Assembly: GCF_008728515.1 (NCBI RefSeq)
Contig: NC_044985.1
Coordinates: forward strand, 77,228,155-77,292,154
DNA length: 64,000 bases
Source of the DNA: Papio anubis
Lineage: Eukaryota > Chordata > Mammalia > Primates > Cercopithecidae
Direction of reading: 5' to 3'
Shown: piece after piece, positions 36,813-48,331 of the stretch
Layout of the letters: every line of letters starts with the position of its first letter
Numbering within the stretch: position 1 is the first letter of the stretch
Position numbers and translations under genes: made by a program
The notes under the pieces: model-generated
What the model was told of the DNA's origin: nothing
The model's input: only the letters and a program-made list of their open reading frames with translations
The model's database searches: none

Positions 36813-37705
36813 ATGACCTCACCAAATGAATAAAATAAAGCACCAGGAACTAGTTCTAGAGAAATAGAGGTATACGACCTTTCAGACAGAGAATTCAAAA
36901 TAGCTCTATTGTGGAAATTCAAATGAATTCCAGACAACACAGAGAAAAAATTCAAAATTCTATTAAATAAATTTAACAAATAAATTGAAATAAGTAAAAG
37001 AGTTTAGCAGAAAAATCTAGAGCTAAAAAATGCAACTGACACAAAGAAGAATGCATCAGAGTTTATTAATTTTAGAACTGATCAAGCAGAAGAAACAATT
37101 AGTGAGCTTGAAGACAGGGTAGTTGAAAGTACATACGCAGAGGAGATTAAAAGAAGAAGAAAAATAAAGCACACGTATAAGATCTAGAAAAATAGCCTCA
37201 AAAGTGTGAATCTAAAAGGTTGGAGTAGAGTAGAAAGTTTACTGAAAGGGACAATATCAGAGGACTTCTCAAACCTAAAGAAAGATATCAACATTCAAGA
37301 ACAAAAAGGTTATAGATCAACAAACAGATTTAACCCAAATAAGACTACCTCATGACATTTAATAATGAAACTCCCAAAGGTCAAGGATGAAGAAAGGATC
37401 CTAAAAGCAGCAAAAGAAAAAACAAATAACATGTAATGGAGCTTCAGTATGTCTGGCAATAGACTTTTCAGTGGAAAGGAGCAAATATCATGACATATTT
37501 AAGTTGATGAATGAAAACAAAAAAACAACAACAACAACAAAAACTTTTACCCTACAATAGTATACCCAGTGAAAATATCGCTCAAACTTGAAGAAGAAAT
37601 AAAGGCCTTCCCAAACAAACAAAAGCCAAGGGATTTCATCAGCACCAGACCTGCCCTACAAGTAATGTTGAAAGGAGTACTTCAGTCTCAACGAAAAGGA
37701 TGTTA
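36813..37705 (+). pseudogene. L1 ORF1 relic
   Basis: The ATG at 36813 and the TAA near 37705 sit at the expected ORF1 boundaries, so the length (about 890 bp) is close to normal for L1 ORF1. The coding phrase 'TTCAGACAGAGAATTCAAAA' and the later 'GGATCCTAAAAGCAGCAAAAG' mark the coiled-coil region and the RNA-binding/C-terminal region respectively. Several stops, small deletions and a shortened central part break the frame. ORF1p normally coats L1 RNA. Nothing functional can be made here. Confidence 0.82.
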
Positions 37706-37773
37706 ATGATCAAAAAGAAATGACCTGAAGGCACAAAACTCACTGGTAACAGTAAGCACACAGAAAAACACAG

Positions 37774-38150
37774 AGTTTAAGTCTGCTTTCATGCTACTGA
37801 TAAAGACATACTAGAGACTAGGCAATTTACAAAAGAAAGATGTTTAATTGGACTTACAGTTACGTGTGGCTGGGGAAGCCTCACAATTATGGTGGAAACC
37901 AAGGAGGAGCAAGTCCCATCTTACATGGATGGCAACAGGCAAAGAGAGAATGAGGAAGATGCAAAAGCAGAAACCCCTGATAAAAATCATCAGATCTCAT
38001 GTGACTTATTCACTACCATGAGAACATTATGGGGGAAACTGCCTTCATGATTCAATAATATGCCACTAAGTCCCTCTGACAACACATGGGAATTATGGGA
38101 GTACAATTCAAGATGAGATTTGGTTGGGAACACAGAGCCAAACCATATCA
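37774..38150 (-). mobile_element. THE1/MST LTR (ERVL-MaLR), solo, in L1
   Basis: Plus-strand end GAGCCAAACCATATCA and internal 'CTCATGTGACTTATTCACTA' mark a reversed THE1/MST LTR; its start is degraded. Flanks CACAG (37769-37773) and CAAAG (38151-38155) form a 5-bp duplication with one mismatch. It sits just after ORF1, in the inter-ORF region of the host L1. Confidence 0.9.
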
Positions 38151-38246
38151 CAAAGAATAGTATAACACTGTAATTGTTGTGTGTAAACTACTCTTATCTT
38201 AAGTAGAAAGACTAGATGATGAACCAATAAAAAGAATTTCAAGATT

Positions 38247-38548
38247 GGCCGGGCTCGGTGGCTCAAGCCTGTAATCCCAGCACTTTGGGAGGCCAAGACA
38301 GGCGGATCATGAGGTAGGAGATCGAGACCATCCTGGTTAACACGGTGAAACCCCGTCTCTACTAAAAAATACAAAAAACTAGCCAGGCAAGGTGGCGGGC
38401 GCCTGTAGTCCCAGCTACTCGGGAGGCTGAGGCAGGAGAATGGTGTGAACCCGGGAGGCGGAGCTTGCAGTGAGCTGAGATTGCGCCACTGCACTCCAGC
38501 CTGGGCGACAGAGCGAGACTCCGTCTCAAAAAAAAAAAAAAAAAAAAA
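38247..38548 (+). mobile_element. AluY, Old World monkey type, in L1
   Basis: Full length; GGCTCAAGCC present in the left arm, with GATTGCGCCACTG in the right arm. Pure A-tail of about 21 bases. Target duplication AAGAATTTCAAGA on both sides (about 38232 and 38547). Very low divergence, so recent. Confidence 0.97.
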
Positions 38549-38747
38549 GAATTTCAAGACATAAAGAGAAACAGCAAAAAGTTAAAAAATGAAGAGAAAG
38601 GTTACAATGTAGAGTTTTTATTATTTGTATGTGTGTCTGTGTGTTTGTACATGCAGCTAGTGTTAAGTTGTTATCAGATTTAAATAATGCATTTTAGGAT
38701 GGCATTTGCAAGCCTTGTTGTAACCTAAAATTGAAAAACATACAACA

Positions 38748-38748
38748 A

Positions 38749-38785
<37 letters not shown>
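38748..38785. repeat. (CATA)n(CA)n microsatellite
   Basis: CATA repeats followed by an uninterrupted (CA)n run inside the L1 inter-ORF region. Confidence 0.9.
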
Positions 38786-38879
38786 AAGTTAAAACACACC
38801 ACCAGAGAAATTCACCTTTATGAAAATGAAGACAGGAAGGAAGAGAAGACTGCAAAGAAACCAGAAAACAAATAACAAA

Positions 38880-41800
38880 ATGGCAAGAGTAAGTCCTTAC
38901 TTATCAATAATAATATTAAATTTAAATGAGCTAAACTCTTCAATCAAAATACACAAACTGGCTGAATAAATGAAAAAACAAGACCCAATCATCTGTTGCC
39001 TACAAGAAACACACTTCACTTATAAATATCCCTATACACAGAAAACAAAGGGATAAAAACTATATCTAATGCTGTTAGAAACCAAAAAAGAGCAGGAGTA
39101 GCTATATTTATATCAGACAAAATAGATTTCAAGATAAAGGCTGTAATATGAGACAAATAAGGTAAGTATATAATAATAAAGTGTTTCAATTCAGGAAGAT
39201 GATATGACTGTGAACATATGTGCACCCAGATATATAAAGCAAATACTATTAGAAATAAAAAGAGAGATAGACTTCAATACAGTAATGGCTGGAGATTTCA
39301 ACACCTACTTTCAGTATTGAACTTATCTCCAAGACTGAAAATCAACAGAGAAATGACAGACTCGGTGTGTTCTTTAAGTCAAATGAATCTAATAGATATT
39401 TGCAGAACATTTCATCCAATAGCTTCAGAATACAAATTATTCTCCTCAGCACATGAATTATTCTGAAGGATAGGCAATGTGTTAGGTCAAAAACAACAAG
39501 TCTTAAAACACTAGAAATAATAATAATAATATCAAGCATCTCATCTGACCACAACAGAATAAAACAAGGAATCAAAAACAAGAGGAATTTTGGAAACTGT
39601 ATAAACACATGGAGATTAAACAATATGCTCCTGAATGACCTGTGGGCAAATGAAGAAATTAAGAAGGAATTTGAAAAAAGTTATTAAAAGAAACGACAAT
39701 GATAATGGACACAATATACCGAAACCTGTGGGATACAGTGAAAGCAGTACTAAGAGGGAAATTTGTATCTGTAAGTGCTTGCATCAGAAAAGAAGAAAAA
39801 CTTTGGATAAATAACCAAATGATGCGTTATAAAAAACTACAAAAGGAAGAACAAATCAAACCCAAATTAGGAGAAGAAAAAAATAATAAGAATCAGAGCT
39901 AAAATAAATTATTTTGAAATGAAGAAAACAATACAAAACATCAATGAAACAAAAAGTAGGGTTTTTTTTTGGAAAATATACACAAAATTGTCACTTTTAT
40001 CCAGACTAAGAAGAAAAGGAGAGAGGACCCAAATAAATAAAATGAAAAATAAAAAGGAGATGTTACAACTGCCTGTGCAGAAATTCAAAGGATCGTTAGT
40101 GGCTAATGTGAGCAATTATATGACAGTAAATTGGAAAATCTAGAAGAAATGGATAAATTCACAGACACATATAACCTATCAAGATTGACCCATGAAGAAG
40201 TTCAAAACCTTAACAAGACCAATAGCAAGTAATGAGATCAAAGCCATAATTAAAGGACTTCCAGTTAAAAAAAATAAAAAGCATGGGTCCAGGTGTGGTG
40301 GCTCATGCCTGTAATCCCATCACTTTGGGACACTGAGGAGGGATGATAACTTAAGGTCAGGAGTTCAAGACCAGCCTAGCCAAACAGTGAAACCGCATCT
40401 TGTCTCTACTAAAAATACAAAAAACTAGCTGTGTATGGTGGTGTACGTCTGTAATCCCAGCTACTCAGGAATCTGAGGCAGAAGAATTGCTTGAACTCGG
40501 GAGGCAGATGTTGCAGCGAGCCAAGTTTGCACCACTGCACTCCAGCGTGGATGACAGAGTGAAACTCCGTCCCCAAAGTAAAACAAACAAACAAAACAAA
40601 ACAAAACAAAAAACAGAAAAAAAATCCTGAAAAGAAAAAAGAAAAGCACGGGACCTGATCTCTTCACACGTGAATTTTTAAACACTTAAAGAACTGGTAC
40701 CAGTATTACTCAAACTCTTCCAAAAAGTAGAGGAGGATATAATACTTTCAAACTCATTCCATGCGCCTAGTATTACTCTGATACTCAAATCAAAGACACA
40801 TAGAAAGAAAAAAAAAAAAGAAAAAGAAAACTGCAGACCAATATCTCTGATGAATATTGATTCAAAATTTCTCAAAAAGTACTGGCAAACTGAATTCAAC
40901 AATGCATTAGAAAGATCATTCAATCCTAAAATTTATGTGAAATCACAGAAATGAAGAATAGTCAAAGCTCTTCTGTGCAAAAGAACAAAATTGGAGGAAT
41001 TATATTATCTGGCTTCAAATTATACTACACAGCTATATAACATAAACAGCATAGTACTTGTATAAAAATGGACACATAGACAAATGGAACAGAATAGAGA
41101 ACTCAGGAACAAATCCACACACCTTCAGCAAACTCATTTTAGACAAAGGTGCCTAGAACATACACTGGGGAAGAGAGAGTCTATTCAATAAATGGTGCTG
41201 GAAAAACTGAATATCCATATACAGAAGAATGAAACTAGACATCTGTCTCTTTCCATACACAAAAAATAAAATCAAAGTGCATGAAAAAATGTAAATCTAA
41301 TACCTCAAACTATGAAACAACTATAAGAAAACGTTGGAGAAAATCTTCAGGCCATTGGTCTGGGTAAACATTTTTTGAGTAATACCCCACAAACGCAGGC
41401 AATCAAAGTAAAGCAGAAATGTACAAATGAGATCACATCAAGTTAAAAACTTCTGCAGAGCAAGTAAACAATAAACAAAGCGAAGAGACAACCCACAGAA
41501 TGGAAGAGAGTATTTTCAAACTACTCACAAGGAATTAAGAACTAGAATATGTAAGAAGCACAAACAACTCTGTAGGAAAAAAAATCTAATAATTTGACAT
41601 AAAATGGACAAAATACATGAATAGATGTTTCTCAAGCGACATGCAAATGGCAAACAGGCATACAAAAAGGTGCTCAACATCACTGATCATCAGGGAAATG
41701 CAAATCAAAGCTACAATTAGATATTATCCCACCCCAGAGCCTTTTATCTAAAAGTTAGGCAACAACAAATGCTGTAGAGGATGTGGAGAAAAGGGAACCC

Positions 41801-42180
41801 TCGTACACCATTGGGTAGGAATGTAAATTTGCACAAACACTATGGAGAACAGTCTGAAGGTTCCTCGAGAAATTAAAATAGAGCTACACCACGTGATCCG
41901 GCAGTCCCACTGCTGAATATATACTCATATAGACTCACAGGAAAGCATATCAGTATATCAAATAGATATTGATACTCTTATGTTTGTTGCAGCACTATTC
42001 ACAATAGCCAAGATTTGGAAGCAATCTAAGTGTCCTTCAAAAGATGGATGGATAAAGAAAATGTGAGGCTTCTACACAATGGAGTACTATTCAGCCATAA
42101 AAGATAATTATATCCTGTCATTTGCAACAACATGGGTGGAACTGGAGGTAATTATGTTAACTACATAAGGTAGGCTCAGA
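38880..42180 (+). pseudogene. L1 ORF2 relic
   Basis: Begins at the ORF2 ATG (38880, ATGGCAAGAGTAAGTCC), the N-terminal endonuclease end. A stop appears about 30 codons in. Reverse transcriptase sequence follows to about 40922, where AATGCATTAGAAAGATC jumps to CAATCCTAAAATTTATG, losing roughly 600 bp of the polymerase region. The C-terminal part continues to about 42180 ('GTACTATTCAGCCATAAAAG' near 42085). An Alu interrupts it at 40287-40641. ORF2p normally supplies endonuclease and reverse transcriptase; this copy is long dead. Confidence 0.85.
40287..40641 (+). mobile_element. Alu (AluS/J grade) in L1 ORF2
   Basis: Starts TCCAGGTGTGGTGGCTCATG; both arms present with several internal changes; tail of (ACAAA)n type. 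Target duplication around AAAAGCATGG (40277) and AAAAGCACGG (40642). Confidence 0.92.
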
Positions 42181-42611
42181 AAGACAAATATCACACATTT
42201 TTTTCACTTATTTGTGGGATCTAAAAATAAAACAATTCAACTTATGGAGATAAAGAATAGAAGAATGGTTAACATAGGCTGAGAATAGTAATGTGAGTGG
42301 GGTGGGGAGGAAGGTGGGATGGTTAATGGTTACAAAAAAACAACAGTTAGAAAGAATAAATAATGCCTAGTATTTGATACCACAAGAGGGTGACTATAGT
42401 CAACATAATTTAATTGTACATTTAAAAATAATTAAAACACTATAATTGGATCATTTTAACACAAAAAATAAATGTTTGAAGGGATGGATATTCCATTCTC
42501 CATAATGTAATTATTATGCATGGCATTTCTGTACCAAATTTCACATATAAATATTCATATATATACATGTATAGTAGGTTTATATTGTTTATATTGAAGT
42601 CAGTTTATATT

Positions 42612-43645
42612 GTTGCAGGAAGCCTGAATGGAGAGACTGGCTGGAGTCGAGGCAGAAGAACGTAAATTGTGAAGATTTCATGGACCTTTATCAGTTCCCA
42701 AAATTAATACTTTTATAATTTCTTAGGCCTGTCTTTACTGCAATCTCTGAACAAAAATTGTGAAGATTTCATGGACATTTATCACTTCCCCAATCAATAC
42801 TCTTATAATTTCTTATGCCTGTCTTTACTTTAATCTCTTAATCCTGTTATCTTCATTAGCTGAGAATGTACATCACCTCAGGACCACTACTGTACAAATT
42901 GATTGTAAAATATGTGTTTGAACAATATGAAATCAGTGCACCCTGAAAAAGAACAGAATAACAGCAATTTTCAGTGAATGAGGGAAGATAATCATAAGGT
43001 CTGACTGCCTGTGGGGTCAGGCAGAATACAGTCATACTTTTCTTCTTGCAGAGAGCCTATAGACGGATGTGTGAGTAAGAGAAATATCACTGAATTATTT
43101 TCCCAGCAAGGAATATTAATAATTGAGACCCTGGGGAAGGAATGCATTCCTGGAAGTAGGTCTGTAGATGGCAGCTCTGGGAGTGTCTGTCTTATGTGGT
43201 TGAGATAAGGACTGAAATACACCCTGGTCTCCTGCAGTGCCCTCAGGCTTACTAGGATTGGGAAATTCCAACCTGATAAATTCTAGTAAGACCGGTTGTC
43301 TGCTCTCGAATCTTGTTTCCTGTTAAGATGTTTATCAAGACAACATGTGCACAGTGGGACATAGGCCCTCATCGGTAATTCTAATTTTGCCTTGCCTTGT
43401 GATCTTTGAAGCATGTGATCCTTGTGACCTACTCCCTACACCCCCTCCCCTTTTAAAATCCCTAATAAAAACTTGCTGGTTTTGCGGCTCGAGGTCACCA
43501 TCACGGTCCTACCAATATGTGATGACACCCTCAGAGGCCCAGCTGTAAAATTTCTCTCTTTGTACTCTTTATTTCTCAGACTGGATGACACTTAGAGAAA
43601 ATAGAAAAGAACCTATGTTGAAATATTGGGGGCTGGCTCCCCTGA
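42612..43645 (+). mobile_element. ERVK-type solo LTR, MER11-like
   Basis: About 1.03 kb block splitting the L1 3' UTR. It starts TGTTGCAGGAAGCC and ends near GGGGGCTGGCTCCCCTGA. 'GGAATGCATTCCTGG', 'GTCTGTCTTATGTGGTTGAG', 'TCCTGCAGTGCCCTCAGGC' and 'AATAAAAACTTGCTGG' agree with the MER11/HML-8 group as I recall it. It holds a family-typical 91-bp duplication (AATTGTGAAGATTTCATGGA at 42665 and 42756). No gag, pol or env sequence adjoins it. Exact ends and target duplication could not be settled. Confidence 0.75.
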
Positions 43646-43781
43646 CGGTATGTATTTATGGATGTATTTATACCCCATAAATATATACAACTACTATGTA
43701 TCCATAAAAATTAAAAATTTAAAAAACCTTAACAACTATATTTATTATGTTAAAGCACAGCTGAGTAGTACTAAGGAAGAT

Positions 43782-44098
43782 GGAAAGTGGGCTGGACCTA
43801 TACAAGCTAAAATAGTGAAGTAGCAAAAACACGCTCCTCTCTAGTAGTTACATACCCAAACAAGAAAGAATAGGAAGGGGTTGAGCCATGCTTTCTTTTT
43901 GTTTCTCTCTCAAACTTGCCTGCAGATGACACATTCCTCTGGAAAGTGGACTGGACCTGTACAAGTTAAAATAGTGAAGTGGCAAAAACATGCTCCTCTC
44001 TAGTAATTGCATATCCAAACGGAAGAAAGAATAGGAAGGGGTTGAGCCATGCTTTCTTTTGTTTCTCTCTCAAACTTGGCTGCAGATGACATACTCCT
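43782..44098 (+). repeat. 159-bp tandem duplication
   Basis: Copy 1 at 43782-43940 and copy 2 at 43941-44098, both starting GGAAAGTGG, about 91% identical by eye count; most differences are transitions. The underlying sequence is not a repeat I recognise. Confidence 0.93.
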
Positions 44099-44140
44099 CT
44101 TCCCGTAAGAGTAAATTGTTGGAGAGAGGATTCATATTCT

Positions 44141-44177
44141 AATAAAGGACTCTCAATATTGAAAAAAAAAAAAAAAA
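44141..44177 (+). promoter_or_regulatory. AATAAA signal followed by A16
   Basis: AATAAA at 44141-44146 is followed 15 bases later by an uninterrupted A16 run (44162-44177). This is the layout of a reverse-transcribed polyadenylated RNA end. Confidence 0.6.
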
Positions 44178-44611
44178 GGAAAGTTGGGTTCTACTCAATA
44201 TTTTGCCTTTTTTCTGACCCACTGACTTAACTATTAACTGGGATCTGGCTCTCTCTCTTTGTGAAGATCAGCAGTTTCTTAGGAAAATCCTTGCCCACTT
44301 TCCTAAGAACAATGAACCCTTCTCTGAGTATGGGAGTACGTGTGGGCAGCATAAATTTTGCTTTCAGAGGCTAAGAAGTGGTTCTGAAGAGTAATTAATT
44401 AATTTACTTAAATGAACCTCAAAGCACAATGATGAAGTATTATGCATTCTGCTTCTTTGCTCAGATCATATCCTGTAATATTGTCTAGTATAGCTCATTA
44501 AAGACACTAGAAGACAATAGAAAGATCCAATAATAAAATGCCAATTATATGATGATGACCAAAATCTGACTCTCTCCTTATAAATTTCTCTGAGAAAAAA
44601 TAAAACTACAT
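44178..44611. other. Unannotated stretch
   Basis: Nothing recognised; it begins GGAAAGTTGGG, similar to the start of the duplication at 43782. Confidence 0.4.
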
Positions 44612-44953
44612 AGCTTCTCCTTATCTATGATGCATATGTGCCAAGACTCCCAGTGGATGCTAAAACCTCCGATAGTACTGAACTCTGTATACGCACTGTA
44701 TTATGTTTTCTCTATACATACATTCTTACAAAAAAGTTTAATTTATAAACTAGCCACAGTAAGAACTTAACAATAACCAATTATAAAATAGAACAGTTAT
44801 GACAGTATACTGTAATAAAAGTCATGGGAATGTGGTCTCTTTTTCTCTTGCTCTCTTTGTCTCTGCCTCTCAAGATGTCTTAACGTTTTTGGACTGCAGT
44901 TAAACCAAGGTAACTAAAACCTCAGAAAGCAATATCAAGAATAAGGGAAGATT
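44612..44953 (+). mobile_element. Tigger/MER2-type DNA transposon, internally deleted
   Basis: 'GTGCCAAGACTCCCAGTGGA' then 'CCGATAGTACTGAACTC', 'AAGTTTAATTTATAAAC', 'ACTGTAATAAAAGTCATG' and a terminal 'TAAAACCTCAGAAAGC' follow the order of a non-autonomous TcMar-Tigger element. A large internal block near the 3' half is absent. No transposase frame is present. Confidence 0.72.
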
Positions 44954-46204
44954 GCAATTCCTTGTAAATTAAAATCCAAGAATAAGAGATTATGTTAAAA
45001 ATAAAATTATTTTACTGTGTTATGTTAAAAGTATACATTCCTAAATCATATTTATTTTAAAATAAAATACACAGAAGTTGAAGTTGTCCATAATTCCTTA
45101 GTATGCTTAGTTTCAGCCAGAATAATGCCTGGGTGGGACTGAGTTTGTTTTAATTAATGTGACCTAAATTCACTAATAAGAATCCCATATATATTTTTTA
45201 GAGGCTCAAAATTTTAATTACTGCTTGTCAATTTTGAGAATCCTCACTCTACAATGGTACAAAGAGTTAAAAGAACATGTATAATTATGAGAATAAACTA
45301 AGTTTGTTTCACTTCTCAGCCTATAATTTATTTCTGCAAAGCAAAATTACTTTTCCAAAACATAGTATCTTACTTTGTCAAAGCCCATACCAAAGGCTAA
45401 AAAGTCCTTATTTAGACAATGTCAGTATAACAGATTTCACCCTCAATGGAATGCCCAATAACCATCTGAACAGACGCTTCTGTTGATGTTCCAGAACTGT
45501 CACCCTAAGAGTCAACTGCAGGTGAATATTTTGCCATATGCTCTCTAACCCGTTGCTGCTTTGAGCATTCATGTTTTTCATTTTATTTTATTTTATTTTT
45601 TCCTGGAACTCATTTCTTAAGTTAGGTTCTGCCTCCTCTCTTTTTAATGTGGGCTAGGATCAGTCGCTGGAATCACCTTTTACTTTTGGTTCCGTTGCCT
45701 TCGTTTTTTGGCTGAGGCCATTTATTGTGTTTGTTTTTCTAATAAATAACTCTAGGCTTGGTCTGGTTGGTTTTCCATCATGAAAGATATGAAATCTTGC
45801 AATCCTGCTCACATTCAATTCTTTAAGATAAGTAATCCAGCCTGGAAAGTATTCTGCTATTAACAGCATCTAATCTAGGTCTAAACTTCATGCACCATTT
45901 TCCTTCTCAGCTCCCCCTTATAAGCTTTATCTTTACTGTTCCTTTGTCAACACTTACACTTCCCTTTATTTCTGTGTCTTGTTTCCTCAGACACAATACT
46001 TCTATGCTTACTCAAATAAATGTGACTTTTCATAATTCCACCCAGTACTATATTAAATTTTTATGCTGCTCATCCCGAGTTTCCCTTTAAATTCCATCCA
46101 AAGTTTCTGCTATCACTTGGAATAACTGCAAATCCTCAAGAAATAGTTTTCTAATTGCCCTGAATATGGATTTTATTTCCATTACATCAAATGAGCATTT
46201 TAAA
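44954..46204. other. Unannotated stretch
   Basis: No recognised gene or repeat, apart from a short (TTTTA)n run near 45580-45600. Confidence 0.4.
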
Positions 46205-46656
46205 AACGAACTTAATTGAGTTGTAAGTTGCCTACAGAGATATTTATAAAATACATTTAATGAACTGTAAAACGTAGAATGTACAGATGTTTTCGCAAAT
46301 GTATATTCTCATATACTATGTAACTACCACATCAATCAATATATAGAATATTTTTATTGTCTCAGAACGTTCCTTCAAGTTTCTTACTATAGGGAAATCA
46401 CTTATCTGATATTTATTATCATAGATTATTTTGCTTGTTCTAAAACTTCTTTCAAACCAAACAATACAATAGGTACTCTTTTGGATTTGGAATAATTTCC
46501 TCAACATAATGTCTAGACATTAATTCATGCTGTGGAGTGTACCTGTAATTTATTTATTGCTATTGTTGGTTAGTAAACATTATTTAACAATTAACTTGCT
46601 TGCTGATGGATATTTGAACTGTTTCCATTATTTGGCTATTGTGAATAAAAACCGCC

Positions 46657-47384
46657 TGTATTAGTCTGTTCTCATGCTGCTAATAAAGACACACCTGAGT
46701 CTGGGTAATTTATGTATTTTTTATTTTATTTTACTATCATTAATTTTTTTTTGAGATGGAGTCTCACTCTGTCACCCAGGTTGGAGTGCAGTGGCATGAT
46801 CTTGGCTCACTGTAACCTCTGCCTCCTGGGTTCAACAATTCTCTTGCCTCAGGCTCCTGAGTATCTAGGATTACAGGCATGTGCCACCACACTCAGCTAA
46901 TTTTTGTATTTTTAGTACAGATGGGGTTTCACCATGTTGGCCAGGCAGGTCTTGAACTCCTGACCTCAAGTGATCCACCCGCTTCAGCCTCCCAAAGATT
47001 TGGGATTACAGGTGTGAGCCACCATGCCTTACCTGGGACTGGGTAATTTATAAAGGAAAAAGGCTTAATTGACTCACCATTCAGCATGGCTGGGGAGGCC
47101 TCAGAAAACTTACAATTGTGGCAGAAGAAGAAGCAAACACATTCTTCTTCACATCGTGGCAGGAAGAAGAAGAATGAGAGAAGTGCAGAGTGAAGGGGAA
47201 AAAGTTCCTCACAAAACAATCAGACCCTCTGAGAACTCACTCACTAGCATGAGAACAGCATGAGAGAATCAGTATTATGATTCAATTACCTCCCACAAGG
47301 TCTCTTCCCCAACATGTGAGGTTTACAATTCAGATTACAATTCAAGATGAAATTTGTGTGGGGACACAGAGCCAGACCATATCA
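46657..47384 (-). mobile_element. THE1/MST LTR (ERVL-MaLR), split by an Alu
   Basis: Starts TGTATTAGTCTGTTCTCATG and ends GAGCCAGACCATATCA on the plus strand. Body pieces are 46657-46713 and 47039-47384 around an Alu. No clear 5-bp duplication (CCGCC and CTTCC). Confidence 0.9.
46714..47038 (-). mobile_element. AluS-type Alu in LTR
   Basis: Reverse-strand Alu with a (TTTTA)-rich head and the end CCACCATGCCTTACCTGGGA. Perfect 13-bp target duplication CTGGGTAATTTAT at 46701-46713 and 47039-47051. Confidence 0.93.
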
Positions 47385-48017
47385 CTTCCAATGAACAATT
47401 TTTTTTATTTCTGCATTTATATTTTTATTAATATTTGATAAATATCTAAGAACAGAATTACCAGATCTTTGGACAGAAGCATATTTAATTGTATAATAAA
47501 CTATTTTAAAAATCTATTTTGTAAAGTAGTTTTATCATATTATATTGAAGTAATTACTAAGCTTTCTACTTGCTTTCTACTTGAATAATACTTGGTGTTA
47601 TGCATGTTTTAAGTTGTAGCCATTCATGCAAATATGTAACAGCTTTAATTTGGATTTCCCTGATTACTATTTATGTGCTTACTGATCTACATATTATTGA
47701 TCATATTTTTTTCTTTGTGATTGTATATATTCAAGCATTTTCCCATTTATTCCATTATTGTTATATTAATAATTATACTCTTTGTTTATATATACTGTAT
47801 TCAAATCTTTTGTCAGGTAAATGTGTTATACATATTTTCTACCAATTTGTGGCTTGGCTCTTCAGTTTATTAATGGTATTAATCTAAGAAAAGACAGTTT
47901 TTATTTGATGAAATATGACTTGTCATTTCTATGATTTATTATATTTGTGCCCTAATAAACATTTGTCTATCTCACGGTTGTAAAATATTCTTCTGTGTTT
48001 TCTTCTATAAGTTATTA

Positions 48018-48081
48018 TACATTGGTGCAAAACTAATTGCTTTTAATGACAAAAGCTACAATTGCTTTTGCACCAATCTGA
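48018..48081. mobile_element. MADE1 miniature mariner element (hairpin)
   Basis: About 64 bp. The left arm TTGGTGCAAAACTAATTGC and right arm CAATTGCTTTTGCACCAA are near-perfect inverted repeats around a TTTTAATGAC loop region; TA flanks fit a mariner target. MADE1 is the Hsmar1-derived miniature element. Confidence 0.9.
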
Positions 48082-48331
48082 TATCCCATACTCCTGTTTT
48101 TTCTTTGTCTATTCAGTTTTCCTGAAGACTTGAGTCTTTCATGAAGTGCTTGCAGATTCTCTCTTCCTCCCTCTCTCTTCCCTTGTCCAGTTATAGTAAT
48201 GTCTACATTAAATATATCTTAGATCAATTTCCCTCAACTTCTGAAATAGATTTCTGCACACAGAGAGTTTTACTGGGAAGTGTTGTTAGGCATAATGCTT
48301 GTATTAGTCCTCTCTATCAGTGTTAATTTAC

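Larger units (their letters stand above)
34588..43727 (+). mobile_element. Near full-length L1 (L1MA/L1PB grade) with five nested insertions
   Basis: All L1 parts occur in order: 5' UTR from about 34588 ('GAGCAAGATGGCAAAAGG'), ORF1 relic 36813-37705, inter-ORF spacer, ORF2 relic from 38880, and a 3' UTR ending in CCCCATAAATATATACA and a weak A-rich tail at about 43727. Nested inserts are Alu 35275, LTR 37774, AluY 38247, Alu 40287 and an ERVK-type LTR 42612. A deletion of roughly 600 bp in ORF2 lies near 40922. Removing the inserts leaves about 6.7 kb. Both frames are dead, and I could not define target duplications for the whole element. Confidence 0.9.
46205..48017 (-). mobile_element. Ancient L1M 3' region, split by an LTR
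   Basis: Plus-strand pieces 46205-46656 and 47385-48017 together read as the complement of an L1M 3' UTR and ORF2 C-terminal part: 'TTTGGCTATTGTGAATAAA', then 'TTTGGATTTCCCTGATTAC', 'CAAATCTTTTGTCAGGTAA' and 'CCAATTTGTGGCTTGGCTC'. It is highly diverged. An LTR with a nested Alu separates the pieces, and a MADE1 ends the match. Confidence 0.72.

Noticed and set aside
38108..38557. 149-aa minus-strand open frame, the longest in the window
   Set aside because: It is antisense AluY read through its poly-T head (phenylalanine run) into LTR and spacer sequence. The Alu-typical 'SRSVAQAGVQW' phrase identifies it. No independent gene evidence.
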